A DNA stretch of 64,000 bases from JAPOXR01 sp963662395 (GCA_963662395.1 OY759511.1:3410001-3474000); one strand, 5' to 3'; counted from the stretch's first letter, positions 47,131-56,535 are shown. Notes: generated by a model from the sequence alone, not told the origin. Translations and numbers: made by a program.

Positions 47131-48384
47131 ATGGTGAATGGTCATCATCTACATCCGGAAATGTCCGGTATTCCGGAAGATTCCGACGGGAAATACACGG
47201 CCCTGGCCGCCAGGTTTCATCGGCTGGTCTCGGAACAGGCCGGCCGGCGTCCCTGGAGACGGAATTTCAGGATAGTGCTGGAAGAGAATTCCGATTTGAA
47301 CCTTCATGACAGGCCCAGGCTGACAATATGGCTCGTTGCCGGCAATCCGGTTTACGCGCTCTGGGCAAGTGTGACGCTGGTCGGCCTTGCCAGGGCTGTC
47401 AGGAATGTCTGCCCCCAGGTCAGCCGAATGGTATTCACCTGTCCGACTGATGAAGACACGGGGTATTCCCCGCGGATCGTGCGAAGGTTCAATCGCCGGG
47501 AGCACCATCCCGCAAACCTCCTGGCCCCTCACCTTCCCGAGTTCGAGAAATGGCTGTCCAGGGTTGCCGTCAGCCAGGGCCATGACGATGACGGTCCGGT
47601 CTCCAATTCCGAATTGTTGTGGAGCATCAGCCGGAATCCCAGGATCCAGTGGGAAGCCGTTACCCAGCTCGTAAGACACGCCGATGCCCAGGGATATCTT
47701 GGCTGCGACGCCGGAGAGGCCCTGCGGGTCCTCGAGTTGTCCAGGCTGCTCACCCCGGCCGCTCCGGATGGCAGGAACCTGCTTACGCGCTGGAAGGCAA
47801 TGAGGATGCTTGCGGAGAAGGACCTGCTGAACGGGTTTGTCGGCGTGCAGCGGCCGTTGCGGCCGCACGGATCGTCAGCGGCACCAATGGAGATTCTGAA
47901 TCTGGTTTCGGCGATATTCCGGATGCCGGCCGACGATTTGGCCGGGCCTCGCCGGACTGCCGTCATCGTTCACCCGAGATACTTCGCTGCAGCAGTCATC
48001 CGCCGAACCACGAGCCGTTCACTGGAAAGTGTCGGAGCATTGCTTGGAGGCCGGGACCATGCGACCGTGATTCACGGCCTCGGCCAGCTCGGCGAGTGGA
48101 CGGATTCCGATCCGATACATGGCAAATTGCTCGATATGGTTGTCCAGACTGCAGACAATCTGGGCATCATGAAAAGGAAGGAGTTCAGGCTGCAGGCATT
48201 GACCGAGGCACGCCATCTGCAACAGCCTGCCGCCAGGACACAACCAGGGCCCGGCGGTTCACCGGACCGCCATCACGTAGTCCGGGCCATCTGCGGAGAC
48301 AAGGTCAAGCCTGACAATTCCGGCAGGGTCGTTTCGCTCAACGACGCAAGGACCCGACATCTGAACCCGAAGAACACCGTCTGA
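47131..48384 (+). CDS. Protein with C-terminal DnaA domain IV-like DNA-binding module
   Basis: 417 residues from ATG 47131, GAGGACA just upstream. About residues 250-335 match the DnaA C-terminal helix-turn-helix domain: EILNLVSAIFRMPADDLAGPRRTAVIVHPRYFAAAVIRRTTSRSLESVGALLGGRDHATVIHGL, including the GGRDHATV signature that contacts DnaA boxes. There is no AAA+ domain; the first 230 residues are unassigned, and residues about 205-235 form a second helical region. It could be an element-encoded replication initiator or a regulator that binds DnaA boxes. A strong hairpin follows its stop. Confidence 0.75.
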   Translation: MVNGHHLHPEMSGIPEDSDGKYTALAARFHRLVSEQAGRRPWRRNFRIVLEENSDLNLHDRPRLTIWLVAGNPVYALWASVTLVGLARAVRNVCPQVSRMVFTCPTDEDTGYSPRIVRRFNRREHHPANLLAPHLPEFEKWLSRVAVSQGHDDDGPVSNSELLWSISRNPRIQWEAVTQLVRHADAQGYLGCDAGEALRVLELSRLLTPAAPDGRNLLTRWKAMRMLAEKDLLNGFVGVQRPLRPHGSSAAPMEILNLVSAIFRMPADDLAGPRRTAVIVHPRYFAAAVIRRTTSRSLESVGALLGGRDHATVIHGLGQLGEWTDSDPIHGKLLDMVVQTADNLGIMKRKEFRLQALTEARHLQQPAARTQPGPGGSPDRHHVVRAICGDKVKPDNSGRVVSLNDARTRHLNPKNTV

Positions 48385-48425
48385 CCGAATACCGGGAGGA
48401 AGGCTCCGGCCGGATCGGGGCACGG

Positions 48426-48453
48426 AAAGGCGGTCCGGACCCGGACCGCCTTT
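48426..48453. terminator. Bidirectional-looking hairpin terminator
   Basis: Perfect 13-bp stem (AAAGGCGGTCCGG at 48426-48438 and its complement at 48441-48453) with a 2-base loop and A3/T3 flanks, 42 bp after the DnaA-like gene. The short T tract makes it moderate as a Rho-independent terminator. Confidence 0.7.
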
Positions 48454-48614
48454 CATCCTTGCGTTCGGGGCTGACATGCCTGTTCATTGCAGCGAAGAGC
48501 GCTGGCCTGATGACCGGTCGCAGACTCGGAGGCTCCGTCGGTGACGGGGCCGGAACCGTCCGGAACCTGCTGGCAAATACGCCGGCGGCAAGGGTGTGAC
48601 CCCGATCCTTGCCT

Positions 48615-49316
48615 TCAGTCGGTCGCATGGCTGGCGGCGTCATCCAGGACGGCGATTCGGGCATGGGCCGGCCTGCAGCCGCGAAACCGGCCATCGACCG
48701 TCGTAAACACCGGGCGCGCCGGGTATTCGCGCTCGGCCGTGGAATAGGATGAATCATAGGGGTCGGGCGTCCACCATTTTCGGGTGCCGTTGACACCTCC
48801 GCTCCAACTCCCCCTGATTGCCTTGTCGGCAATTCCGTCGCCGTCGGAATCAATCAGCGCCATCTGCACCGAACCGCCGGACAGGAGTTCGTCATGCCAG
48901 ATCCAGTATGTGGTGTCGGAGACCGACAGGAACTCCAGGGCCAGCCTGCAAATGGATGCCGCTGACTGACCCGATATGCGCGTCGCATGCTCTGCGTTCA
49001 GGAAGGCAAAACGGCTTGCGGACGGAAGGTCCACGGTTCCGCGGGTCGTTCGCCCGAATTGCGGGAAGTCAGGCGTGATGACTGATGTGGCAATGAAGCT
49101 CGTTGTCGCTCCATTGCCGTAAACGCAGTGAATCTTGCTGTCGCCGGAATGATATTTGCAGGTCTTCCTGTCGGTGGCCTGGCCGAGCAAGGACTGAACG
49201 GATGTCGCCGGAACCTTGAAAGACGGAATCACTGCGGTGGAATCGCCGGAAGACATGTTCGGGAAGATGGCGACAACTGCCAGGCCGACCGCGATGGACC
49301 GGATTGAAATTCTCAT
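48615..49316 (-). CDS. Secreted protein with a DxDxDG calcium-binding-like motif
   Basis: 233 residues from ATG 49316. Signal peptide RISIRSIAVGLAVVAIFPNMSSG. The mature protein has two cysteines in KTCKYHSGDSKIHCVYG, another in ASICRLALEF, and DSDGDGIADKA, a classical calcium-loop motif. There is also a WIWHDELLSGGSV strand and a C-terminal FRGCRPAHARIAVLDD. No family recognised. It faces the DnaA-like gene with the hairpin between them. Confidence 0.6.
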   Translation of the reverse strand: MRISIRSIAVGLAVVAIFPNMSSGDSTAVIPSFKVPATSVQSLLGQATDRKTCKYHSGDSKIHCVYGNGATTSFIATSVITPDFPQFGRTTRGTVDLPSASRFAFLNAEHATRISGQSAASICRLALEFLSVSDTTYWIWHDELLSGGSVQMALIDSDGDGIADKAIRGSWSGGVNGTRKWWTPDPYDSSYSTAEREYPARPVFTTVDGRFRGCRPAHARIAVLDDAASHATD

Positions 49317-49524
49317 GGGAGCCTCGGGATGAAACGACAGGATCATGCCTGTCCTGACCAGGGATGATCGATCGATTCGGTGAAACTTGGCGAATTGTTG
49401 CGCCCCGGATCATGTTGCGGCGGCCGGCGAAGGTCGGACCAGGCTCCTCTCGCCCGGCCAGCCTCGATGCCACGCGAGCTGAACTGACGGGTTCCTGGCG
49501 GGACAGGAGGGATAGCCGAAGTGG

Positions 49525-52500
49525 TTACGGCGTCGGTTGCCGAGCCTTTCCTCTGGAATGGGTCCGTAGATCCCGGCGTATATCTTCAGCAATTTCCTCG
49601 ACTTCCCTGGCCACCCGCGTCTCCAGCCCGCACTCCCGCTCCAGTGCCGTCCTCAGCGGGAGCAGGAGATCGCCGGCGGGCGATGACACGATCAGATCGC
49701 ACATCCTCTCCAGTCCGACATCCACCGAGAGACCAACCAGGTCCATCAGCACGACCCTCGGCAATGTCTTCAGTTGAGGAAGGATTGACAACGCCGTCTC
49801 GATGTCCCCGGCGCATGCTTCGCCATCCCCCACCGCCAAATGCGCCCGGGACCGGATCAAATGGCCCTGCAATCTGCTGTCCGGAATTCCCGCCCGCGCC
49901 TGCAGAAGTGCTCGGTCGATAAAGGCGATGGCGTCCCTTGCCCGGCCTTCGGTCAATTCGTGCCGTGCCCGCATGCACAGCGCCGATTCTGCCGCGTGCC
50001 GAAGCGTCGGTACGTCGCTCGCCTCGAAACGTCGGACGACTTCGTTCCACGTCGCGATCCCCTCCCCGGTCCGGCCCAGAGCAACGAGCAGAGCACCCTT
50101 GTTGACGAGAGCCCGTGCGACTGCCTCAACGTCGTGGGGCCTGTCGCCGCTCCCGAACCGCCGGAGCGCCTCTTCACAGGCCTCAAGTGCCTCCTCCGGC
50201 TGGTTCAGCGAGCCCAGCACCGCCACCCTGTTGAGGACAGCCATCGCAATCGCATCGTGATACAGGGATGCGTCTCCCTCCCCGAAACGGCGCACGACGT
50301 CGCTCCATACCCTGACAGCGTCCTGCGCCCTGTTCATATTGAACAGCGTCGTACCCTTGCTGACGAGGGCTTGGGCAACCTGCTTCGAAATTTCCGGCTC
50401 CCCGCAGTTTCCGAAACGCCGTTCAATTTCGTCCCAGACCGACAGTGCCTCCTCGTTCCTTTGCGCAGTAACGAGCACGATACCCTTGTTGAGGAGAATC
50501 CCTGCAACCGCCTCGACAATTTCGGGCATGTCACTATTCCCGAAACGATCCAACGCCCGGTTGCAGGTTGCGAGCGCCTCTTCGGTCCGGTTCAGTTCGG
50601 ACAGGTCGGCGCACCTGTGCTGGAGGCAGCCTGCGACCAGCGCGACCCACTCCGGCATGCCGCTGGTCCCGAAACGGTCTTCGACCTGCTGCCAGACCGC
50701 GAGCGCTTCTTCGTAACGGCCCGATTGTTCCAGCAAGACACCCCTGTTCTTCTGGGAACTCGCAACCATGGCAAGGAGTTCGGGGCGATTGTCGGCCCCG
50801 AATCGTCTTAACACGTCGGCCCAAATCACCAGCGCTTCCTCGGACCTTCCCGCGCCGTGCAGCGCCGCCGCCCTGTTCATCAACGCGTTGCAATACGGCT
50901 CTGTCGCCTCCGGCGAATAGCCCGCCTCGAAGCCCCTGATCGCTTCTTCCCACGACGAGAGCGCTTCCGTCTCCCGATTCAGCGCTGCCAGCACATTGCC
51001 TCTGTTGACGTGACAGCGCGCAATCACCTCCCGTAGGACCGGCACTTCGTTTCCCGCGTAGCGTTGGACAACCACGTCGAACGCGGTCAGCGCCTCCTCC
51101 AGCCGACGCGCCTGGAAGAACGCCACGCCGATGTTCGCAAGCGCCGAGGCCACCTGTTCGTCGATTTCGAGAGAGTCGCTCCCCCCGAAACGCTCCACCA
51201 CAGCGCCCCAGGCGTCTATTGCCTCATCGACGTGGCCCAGCGCGATCAGCGCGTGGCCCCGTGCAACCATGGCTGACGCCAATTCACCATGCAGCACCGT
51301 CGAGCCGCTCTTGCCGAATCGTTCCAGCACTTGGTCGCAGGCCTCCAGGGCTTCCCGGGGTCGGTCCAACCTGTTCAGCGTGACTGCCGTCCCGACCAGC
51401 GCTTTGGCTACCAGTGCCTCGAGCGCTGGCACCCGACTGTTTCCGAAGCGTTGCGCGACCTCGTTCCAGGCCGCCAGCGCTTCCGAGTGGCGCTCCAGGA
51501 CACTCAGCATTCCACCCTTGCCGGCGAGCGCCGCCACCGCCAGCGGGTGGCCTTCCCCGTTATCCGCACCCAGCCGCCGCAACACGTCGTCCAGCGCGGC
51601 CAATGCTTCTTCTGCCCTTCCCAGTTCGCCCAACGCCCTTCCCTTGTTGACGAGCGCCATCGACACCCGTTCGAGATCAACCGGCGCCTCGCTTGCTCCC
51701 AACATCCGGACGACCTCGTCCCAGGCTGCCACCGCGTCGTCAAGCCGACCGCCTTGTGCGTGCGCCAGCGCTTCCCCCCATAGCTCCTTGGCGGCCGACA
51801 GTGCCGGGGATACCGCGGGGAACTCACCGGGCGCATACGCAAGGCCAGGCGACAGCAACTCGTCGCGATGCGCCTCGAGGGATGGCAGTTCGACAAGCCG
51901 CACGAACGCCATCCGGCAGATCGCCAACGCATTGCCGTCGAGCCCCGGCGCTTCCCGCGCCATGCGCGCACCGAACTCCCTCAGCTCGTCGGTGGAGTAG
52001 TAGGCTTCCATGAAGCGGATCAGCGCATCGACCAGCGGCACCGGTCCCCGCGCCCGGCGCATCAGGTAGTAGATGTTGTAGAGCCGTTCGGTGAGGTAAT
52101 AGAGCTTGCGCCGGGCGCTGCCGCCGCTCACCTCGACCGCGCCCCGATCGACCAGGCGGGCCAGCTGGGCGCTGCACTTGCTGGTCCCGAGCCTGGCCCG
52201 ATCCGCGATCTCGCGCGCGCTGGCCGGTTTCCAGAGATCGGCGAGCGCGAGATACACCCTTCGCTCCTGCGCCGGGAGCGCATCGAGATGGCTCTTGAAA
52301 TACTCGGTATGGTCATCGACAAGATCAAGGAGATCGGCCATCAGTTCGCGAAACGACAGATTCGCGCCGAACCGGGCCACGATGGTCAGCAACCGCGGGC
52401 TGCCGCCCGTGAGAATCCGCAAGGCCTGGATCGTCCGCGGTACCCGCTCCTGCCCCGACACCGTCTGCCACAGGGTCGCGCAGTCCTCTTTGTCGAGCGG

Positions 52501-53145
52501 ATACAACCGGATTACCCGGAAGAGTTCGTAGAGCGCCTCCTCCGGGTTGTTCATCTGGTCGAAACTGCTGGTCGCGCTCGCCAGCAGAACGATCCGCGGT
52601 TCGGTCTGCAGCGCCTTCCGCAGTCTCCAGCCGGCATCCTCGTCGCCCATGTCCCTGAACATCATGTTCAGGTTCTCGACGATCAGAACGAGGCGCCTGT
52701 TTTCCAGGTCGGCAAAGTCCTGCAGTACCCCGAGGCACCGATCTTCCAGCATCCGGTCGTCAAGGACGGTGCGCAGGTCCTCGAAGGTTCGGTGCAAGTC
52801 GACACCGCCTTCCCGGCGCGGCGCCTGGTCGGCCAGCCGGGATACGCATTCAAGCCAGAACTCGCCAGCCGTGGAGACCTCGTAGCTTTCCTCCGCGAAG
52901 ACGATCGGGAAGAAGCGTGCCGAGAGATCGACATCGCGCAGCGCCTCCGCCGCGACCCGCAGCAGGAGGCTCGTCTTTCCGCTGCCGCGTGGCCCGATCA
53001 CGATCTGATGGGCGTTGGCGCTGCCCGAGCAGTAGCGTAGCGCTTCGGTCAGGGATTCGTACTCCGCCATCCGGACGCAGAAGCTCGCGACCAGTTCGTC
53101 GGTCGAGAGAAATCCCGGATTGTATTTCCTGGCGGTCACAGTCAT
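49525..53145 (-). CDS. STAND-type ATPase with long TPR-like repeat array
   Basis: 1206 residues from ATG 53145, overlapping the stop of the upstream ATPase by ATGA. P-loop NTPase with Walker A GPRGSGKT at 51-58 and Walker B-like RLVLIVENLN near 175. A winged helix at about 320-370 (REIADRARLGTSKCSAQLARLVDRGAVEV) precedes about a dozen TPR-like units of roughly 48-50 residues, about 440-1130, each carrying an ALVNKGRALGELGRAEEALAAL-type helix pair and a spacer such as RFGNSDMPEIVEAVA. The near-equal spacing suggests expansion by duplication. Such NTPase-TPR proteins are common in bacterial sensing and immune systems. There is no N-terminal nuclease, so an effector, if any, would be elsewhere; the upstream ATPase is the only obvious partner. 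Confidence 0.75.
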   Translation of the reverse strand: MTVTARKYNPGFLSTDELVASFCVRMAEYESLTEALRYCSGSANAHQIVIGPRGSGKTSLLLRVAAEALRDVDLSARFFPIVFAEESYEVSTAGEFWLECVSRLADQAPRREGGVDLHRTFEDLRTVLDDRMLEDRCLGVLQDFADLENRRLVLIVENLNMMFRDMGDEDAGWRLRKALQTEPRIVLLASATSSFDQMNNPEEALYELFRVIRLYPLDKEDCATLWQTVSGQERVPRTIQALRILTGGSPRLLTIVARFGANLSFRELMADLLDLVDDHTEYFKSHLDALPAQERRVYLALADLWKPASAREIADRARLGTSKCSAQLARLVDRGAVEVSGGSARRKLYYLTERLYNIYYLMRRARGPVPLVDALIRFMEAYYSTDELREFGARMAREAPGLDGNALAICRMAFVRLVELPSLEAHRDELLSPGLAYAPGEFPAVSPALSAAKELWGEALAHAQGGRLDDAVAAWDEVVRMLGASEAPVDLERVSMALVNKGRALGELGRAEEALAALDDVLRRLGADNGEGHPLAVAALAGKGGMLSVLERHSEALAAWNEVAQRFGNSRVPALEALVAKALVGTAVTLNRLDRPREALEACDQVLERFGKSGSTVLHGELASAMVARGHALIALGHVDEAIDAWGAVVERFGGSDSLEIDEQVASALANIGVAFFQARRLEEALTAFDVVVQRYAGNEVPVLREVIARCHVNRGNVLAALNRETEALSSWEEAIRGFEAGYSPEATEPYCNALMNRAAALHGAGRSEEALVIWADVLRRFGADNRPELLAMVASSQKNRGVLLEQSGRYEEALAVWQQVEDRFGTSGMPEWVALVAGCLQHRCADLSELNRTEEALATCNRALDRFGNSDMPEIVEAVAGILLNKGIVLVTAQRNEEALSVWDEIERRFGNCGEPEISKQVAQALVSKGTTLFNMNRAQDAVRVWSDVVRRFGEGDASLYHDAIAMAVLNRVAVLGSLNQPEEALEACEEALRRFGSGDRPHDVEAVARALVNKGALLVALGRTGEGIATWNEVVRRFEASDVPTLRHAAESALCMRARHELTEGRARDAIAFIDRALLQARAGIPDSRLQGHLIRSRAHLAVGDGEACAGDIETALSILPQLKTLPRVVLMDLVGLSVDVGLERMCDLIVSSPAGDLLLPLRTALERECGLETRVAREVEEIAEDIRRDLRTHSRGKARQPTP

Positions 53146-54419
53146 CGGCGCGACTCCCGTTTTCGGTGCCGCCGGTCGAACACGGGCACGAACCCCTGCC
53201 CGTAGCGCCCGCGCCACCAGTCCTCCAGGAGTCGGGAAACGAACCGGTAACCGCCGTCTTTGGGTTCCAGGTAGCCGTCGTGCTGCAGCACGTGCAGCAC
53301 ATGATCCACCGGCGGAGCCCCGTCTCCGGTTTGCGCGTCCAGTGCCCAGAACCAGCCGCGGTACCGGTCGACCGTTTCAGCGGTGATCTCCCCGCCGACC
53401 GCCGTTGTCGTCAGGATCTCCAGGGCAACCGTGTACCCCGCTTGCCCGAGAACCGTCTCCAGCCGTCGTTCATAATGCTGGAGGTCGACCTGCCCCCGGA
53501 CGCCCTGCATCTCCTGCACATAGACCCGCTCGACATCGTCCGGCGAGGCGTCTGTCCGGCCGGCGCGCCGCAGATGTTCGTGCATCCTGTCAAAGAACAT
53601 CTGGACATGGTGCGGGATGCAGCAACGCAGCCTGCGGCACATGTCCCGGCAGGTCTCCGGTGCAAGACCGAGTTCATAGGATTCGGCAAGCGCCTCCAGG
53701 CAGGAAACGGCCGTTTCCTCGCTCCAGGGCTTCAGGTCGTAGGAGGAAAAGATGTTTGCCTGTGCGCTGAGCCCCGCCTCCTCAAGCAGCGGCTCGAGGC
53801 TCACGCTGCCCGACAGGATCAGCGTGACCCCGCCGCGATGTGCTTGTCCCACCTTGCGCAGCCAGCCCAGGAACGCGTCCGCTTGCCGTTTTCCCTCCGG
53901 CGTCATGCGCCCTGTCTCGTCCTTCAGCAGCCGGTTTACGAGTATCGGCAACTCGTCGATCGCGAGCACGACCGGCCGGCCGCTCTCCGCCAGGGCGGCA
54001 AAGATCGCGTCCCCTCTTTGCGGCCAATTCCCTGCATCGATCCCGGCCCGCAGCCTCACCTTCAGATCCGCAACCGACAGTTCCTCGATCCGGCCGCCTG
54101 CACTTCTTGCCAGGTTGGCGAGGCCGGTCATGATCCGATTCCACGCCGCGCGCACGAGTTTCACCTGAACCCCGATTTCGGCAATCGCATCAGCCGGATC
54201 GTTGGACGCCTCCAGATCGACGAAGACGACCTCGAACTCTCCCGTTTCCGCCAGGCGGCGCTGCAACTCCCGGACAAGGCTGGTCTTGCCCATCCGCCGC
54301 TGTGCGGTCAGCAGGGTGTGAGTTCCTTCCCTCATCCGCTCTTCCAGCACTTCCAGTTCCGTCTCGCGGTCGAAGAAGTTCTCTCCGTCGACCCAGTTGC
54401 TCCCGCTTTTTCGAATCAT
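53142..54419 (-). CDS. AAA ATPase (archaeal-ATPase-like), first gene of a two-ATPase operon
   Basis: 425 residues from ATG 54419 (MIRKSGSNWVDGENFFDRETEL). Walker A AQRRMGKT at 39-46, Walker B VVLAIDEL at 150-157, sensor region GVTLILSGSVSLEPLLEEAG, and a C-terminal winged-helix/DUF234-like part ending GQGFVPVFDRRHRKRESRR. Related COG1672-type ATPases act as stand-alone NTPases of unclear function. The ATGA overlap with the TPR-ATPase gene indicates translational coupling. A 17-bp-arm palindrome lies 11 bp before the start and probably controls the operon. Confidence 0.75.
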   Translation of the reverse strand: MIRKSGSNWVDGENFFDRETELEVLEERMREGTHTLLTAQRRMGKTSLVRELQRRLAETGEFEVVFVDLEASNDPADAIAEIGVQVKLVRAAWNRIMTGLANLARSAGGRIEELSVADLKVRLRAGIDAGNWPQRGDAIFAALAESGRPVVLAIDELPILVNRLLKDETGRMTPEGKRQADAFLGWLRKVGQAHRGGVTLILSGSVSLEPLLEEAGLSAQANIFSSYDLKPWSEETAVSCLEALAESYELGLAPETCRDMCRRLRCCIPHHVQMFFDRMHEHLRRAGRTDASPDDVERVYVQEMQGVRGQVDLQHYERRLETVLGQAGYTVALEILTTTAVGGEITAETVDRYRGWFWALDAQTGDGAPPVDHVLHVLQHDGYLEPKDGGYRFVSRLLEDWWRGRYGQGFVPVFDRRHRKRESRR

Positions 54420-54429
54420 GGCTACATCC

Positions 54430-54473
54430 CAACAATACTGTTGGCATCAATATCGTTGCCAACAGTATTGTTG
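54430..54473. promoter_or_regulatory. Perfect 17-bp palindrome upstream of the two-ATPase operon
   Basis: Arms CAACAATACTGTTGGCA (54430-54446) and the exact complement TGCCAACAGTATTGTTG (54457-54473) around a 10-bp spacer. The position, immediately before the ATPase start, fits an operator or an RNA hairpin in the leader. The core CAATACTGTTG also occurs in the terminal repeat of the IS4 element 400 bp away, so an origin from IS ends is possible. Confidence 0.7.
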
Positions 54474-54607
54474 TCAACCCTGCCTTCTGGCTTGTCGCAT
54501 TCCGTTGCACCGTCCACCCGACCTTCGGTTCGCAGCACCTTGCCTGTTGCGCATCTGCCAGTGCGAGAGGTACGCCTCGACTACGGCCTCGGAGTGCGGC
54601 CGCGGGG

Positions 54608-54825
54608 TCATGCGTCGATTCGAGGCATGCGGCGCGCGATGAGCCGGCACCGGACATCACGCTGGTCAAGCTCGGTCCAGGGCAGCGACCCTCGTGCCCT
54701 CGGGAACTCCTGCATGGGTCCCGTCAGTTCGCCATGGCCGAGATGGTCCAGAAGATAGCCAAGACGCTGAACGACAGGCCGCTCCGCAACCACTGACAAC
54801 GCGGCGAGTTGCTTCCGGTCGATCT
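54608..54825 (-). pseudogene. AbiEi-type antitoxin, C-terminal remnant
   Basis: The frame from 54799 reads VVAERPVVQRLGYLLDHLGHGELTGPM and ARGSLPWTELDQ, the C-terminal motif of AbiEi-type antitoxins (xVxRLGYLxExLG). The N-terminal part is absent, cut by the IS4 element at 54826. Not collinear with the fragments at 35.8-37.5 kb. Confidence 0.55.
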
Positions 54826-56285
54826 AACCGCAATACTGTCACTTCAAGGAAATAATCGTGTCATACCGCAGGCGCATCGCGTCATGTAGAGGTTCCTGCC
54901 ATGGCCCGGACAAAGGCAGCATTTGCCGGAGGAAACCGTCTCTCCGATTACCTCAGTGTGAGCGTGATCGCGCGGGTCTACCCGCGCGACACGGTCAATG
55001 CCGCCTTGCGGTCACTGGGCCAGGGCAGCCGGCGACGGCGCGATCTGCCGGCCGATGTCATGGTCTGTTACGTGATCGTGATGGCGCTGTTCCGGTCGGT
55101 CGCCACCCGAGAGGTCCTGCGTTGCCTGGCTGACGGGTTGCGGTGGATCTCGCCGGAGCTTCCGGTCCGGGTGTCGGGCCGCTCCTCGATCTCGCGGGCC
55201 CGCACCCGCCTGGGGGCGGCGCCGCTCAAGGCCCTTCGTGACCGGTGCGTGGCGCCGCTGGCGCATGACGGGACGCCGGGTGCCTGGTATCGCGGCCTGC
55301 GCCTGGTGGCCTTTGACGGGCGGGCGCTGAACCTGCCGGACGAAAGACGGAACCGCGAGACCTTCGGGCTGCCGGGTGCTTCGCGCGGCGCCTCGGCCTT
55401 CCCGCAGGCGCGCGTCACCGCGGTGATGGAAATCGGCACCAGGGCCGGTTTCGCCTGGCATGCCGGGCCATGTGCCGAGAGCGGGATGGCGCAGGCCGAA
55501 CGGCTGCTTGGGCATCTGTCATCCGGCATGCTGGTGCTCGCTGACCGGTATTACTGCGGCTTTCCGCCGTGGTCACGGGCGGTGGCGACCGGCGCCGAGC
55601 TGTTGTGGCGCTTCAAGGGGAACATGAAGTTCCCGGTCATCGAGGCGGCCGGTGACGGCTCGTGGCTGAGCGTGATGCGCGGCTCCGGCCGGGACCGCCG
55701 GAAAAGCCGCGGCGAGTTGCCGGTGCGCATCGTCGCCTACCGTATCAGGGATGATGGCGAGATCTTCATGCTCGCCACCACCCTCATGGACCATGACTTC
55801 GCCCCGGCCGCCGAGCTGGCGGCGCTCTACCACGAGCGCTGGGAAATCGAGACCGCCCATGACGAGGCCCGGGCCCACATTCCCGGGCCCGGCGCCGCCT
55901 TGCGCAGCAAGACCCCGGATCTCGTCTACCAGGAAATCGACGGTCTCATGCTCGCACATCATGCCGTGCGCTGCCTGATCCACGAGGCTGCCGGGAAGTC
56001 GGGGGAGGATCCGGATCGATCATCCTTCACCCATTCCGTACGTGTCATGCGTCGCCGGATCATCGCTCCAGGCGCTTTTCCCCCGGTGGATCCGGTGCCC
56101 GGCGTCGCGGGCGGGATCCTCGAGGAGCGCGTGGTCTCCAGCCGCGGCCAGGTCAGGCCCCGGGGAGTCAGGCGGAAGATGAGCAGTTTCAAACTCCGCA
56201 AGCGCGGTCCGGTGTCACGCGAGATCCATGACTGGACGCCGGAAATCATTCCGAAATGTGCTTGAAGCAACAGTATTGCGGCTAA
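54826..56285 (+). mobile_element. IS4-family element
   Basis: Imperfect terminal inverted repeats: taaccgcaatactgtcac at the left and, on the complementary strand at the right end, tagccgcaatactgttgc. They enclose a single transposase gene. Exact ends and the target duplication were not resolved. Confidence 0.7.
54901..56265 (+). CDS. IS4-family transposase
   Basis: 454 residues from ATG 54901. N-terminal IS4 domain (LSDYLSVSVIARVYPRDTVNAALRSLG, VMVCYVIVMALFRSVATREVLRCLADGL), DDE core with LRLVAFDGRALNLPDE, MLVLADRYYCGFPPW and the YREK-like YHERWEIETAHDEARAHI. Intact. Confidence 0.93.
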   Translation: MARTKAAFAGGNRLSDYLSVSVIARVYPRDTVNAALRSLGQGSRRRRDLPADVMVCYVIVMALFRSVATREVLRCLADGLRWISPELPVRVSGRSSISRARTRLGAAPLKALRDRCVAPLAHDGTPGAWYRGLRLVAFDGRALNLPDERRNRETFGLPGASRGASAFPQARVTAVMEIGTRAGFAWHAGPCAESGMAQAERLLGHLSSGMLVLADRYYCGFPPWSRAVATGAELLWRFKGNMKFPVIEAAGDGSWLSVMRGSGRDRRKSRGELPVRIVAYRIRDDGEIFMLATTLMDHDFAPAAELAALYHERWEIETAHDEARAHIPGPGAALRSKTPDLVYQEIDGLMLAHHAVRCLIHEAAGKSGEDPDRSSFTHSVRVMRRRIIAPGAFPPVDPVPGVAGGILEERVVSSRGQVRPRGVRRKMSSFKLRKRGPVSREIHDWTPEIIPKCA

Positions 56286-56535
56286 ACGGAACTTCCAGAC
56301 CATTTTTCCTTTGAGATCCTGCAAGTAACTGATTTTCCTGGGTGAATCACGGTTTGCCTGTCCTGGTGCCGGTATTTGTGTTCCCAGTGCATGACAGATG
56401 ATCGATCCTGATCGATGCCAAGCCTGCCAGCAGCCCGGATATTGGGTATCTGTCTGGTAATACATGGTAAATCATGGTATTGATCCGCAACATCATGCGG
56501 AAGTTTCTGCCTGACGGGCCGGATGTTGTTGTCGT
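56286..56535. other. Intergenic between IS4 and IS1634 elements
   Basis: About 250 bases with no gene; presumably contains the left end of the IS1634-type element. No clear terminal repeat was identified. Confidence 0.4.

Noticed and set aside
46733..47137. Cysteine-rich 134-codon frame
   Set aside because: Overlaps another frame and the start of the DnaA-like gene; cysteine spacing fits no known motif.
52917..54758. Plus-strand frame of 613 codons
   Set aside because: Antisense to the AAA ATPase gene with Walker motifs on the minus strand.
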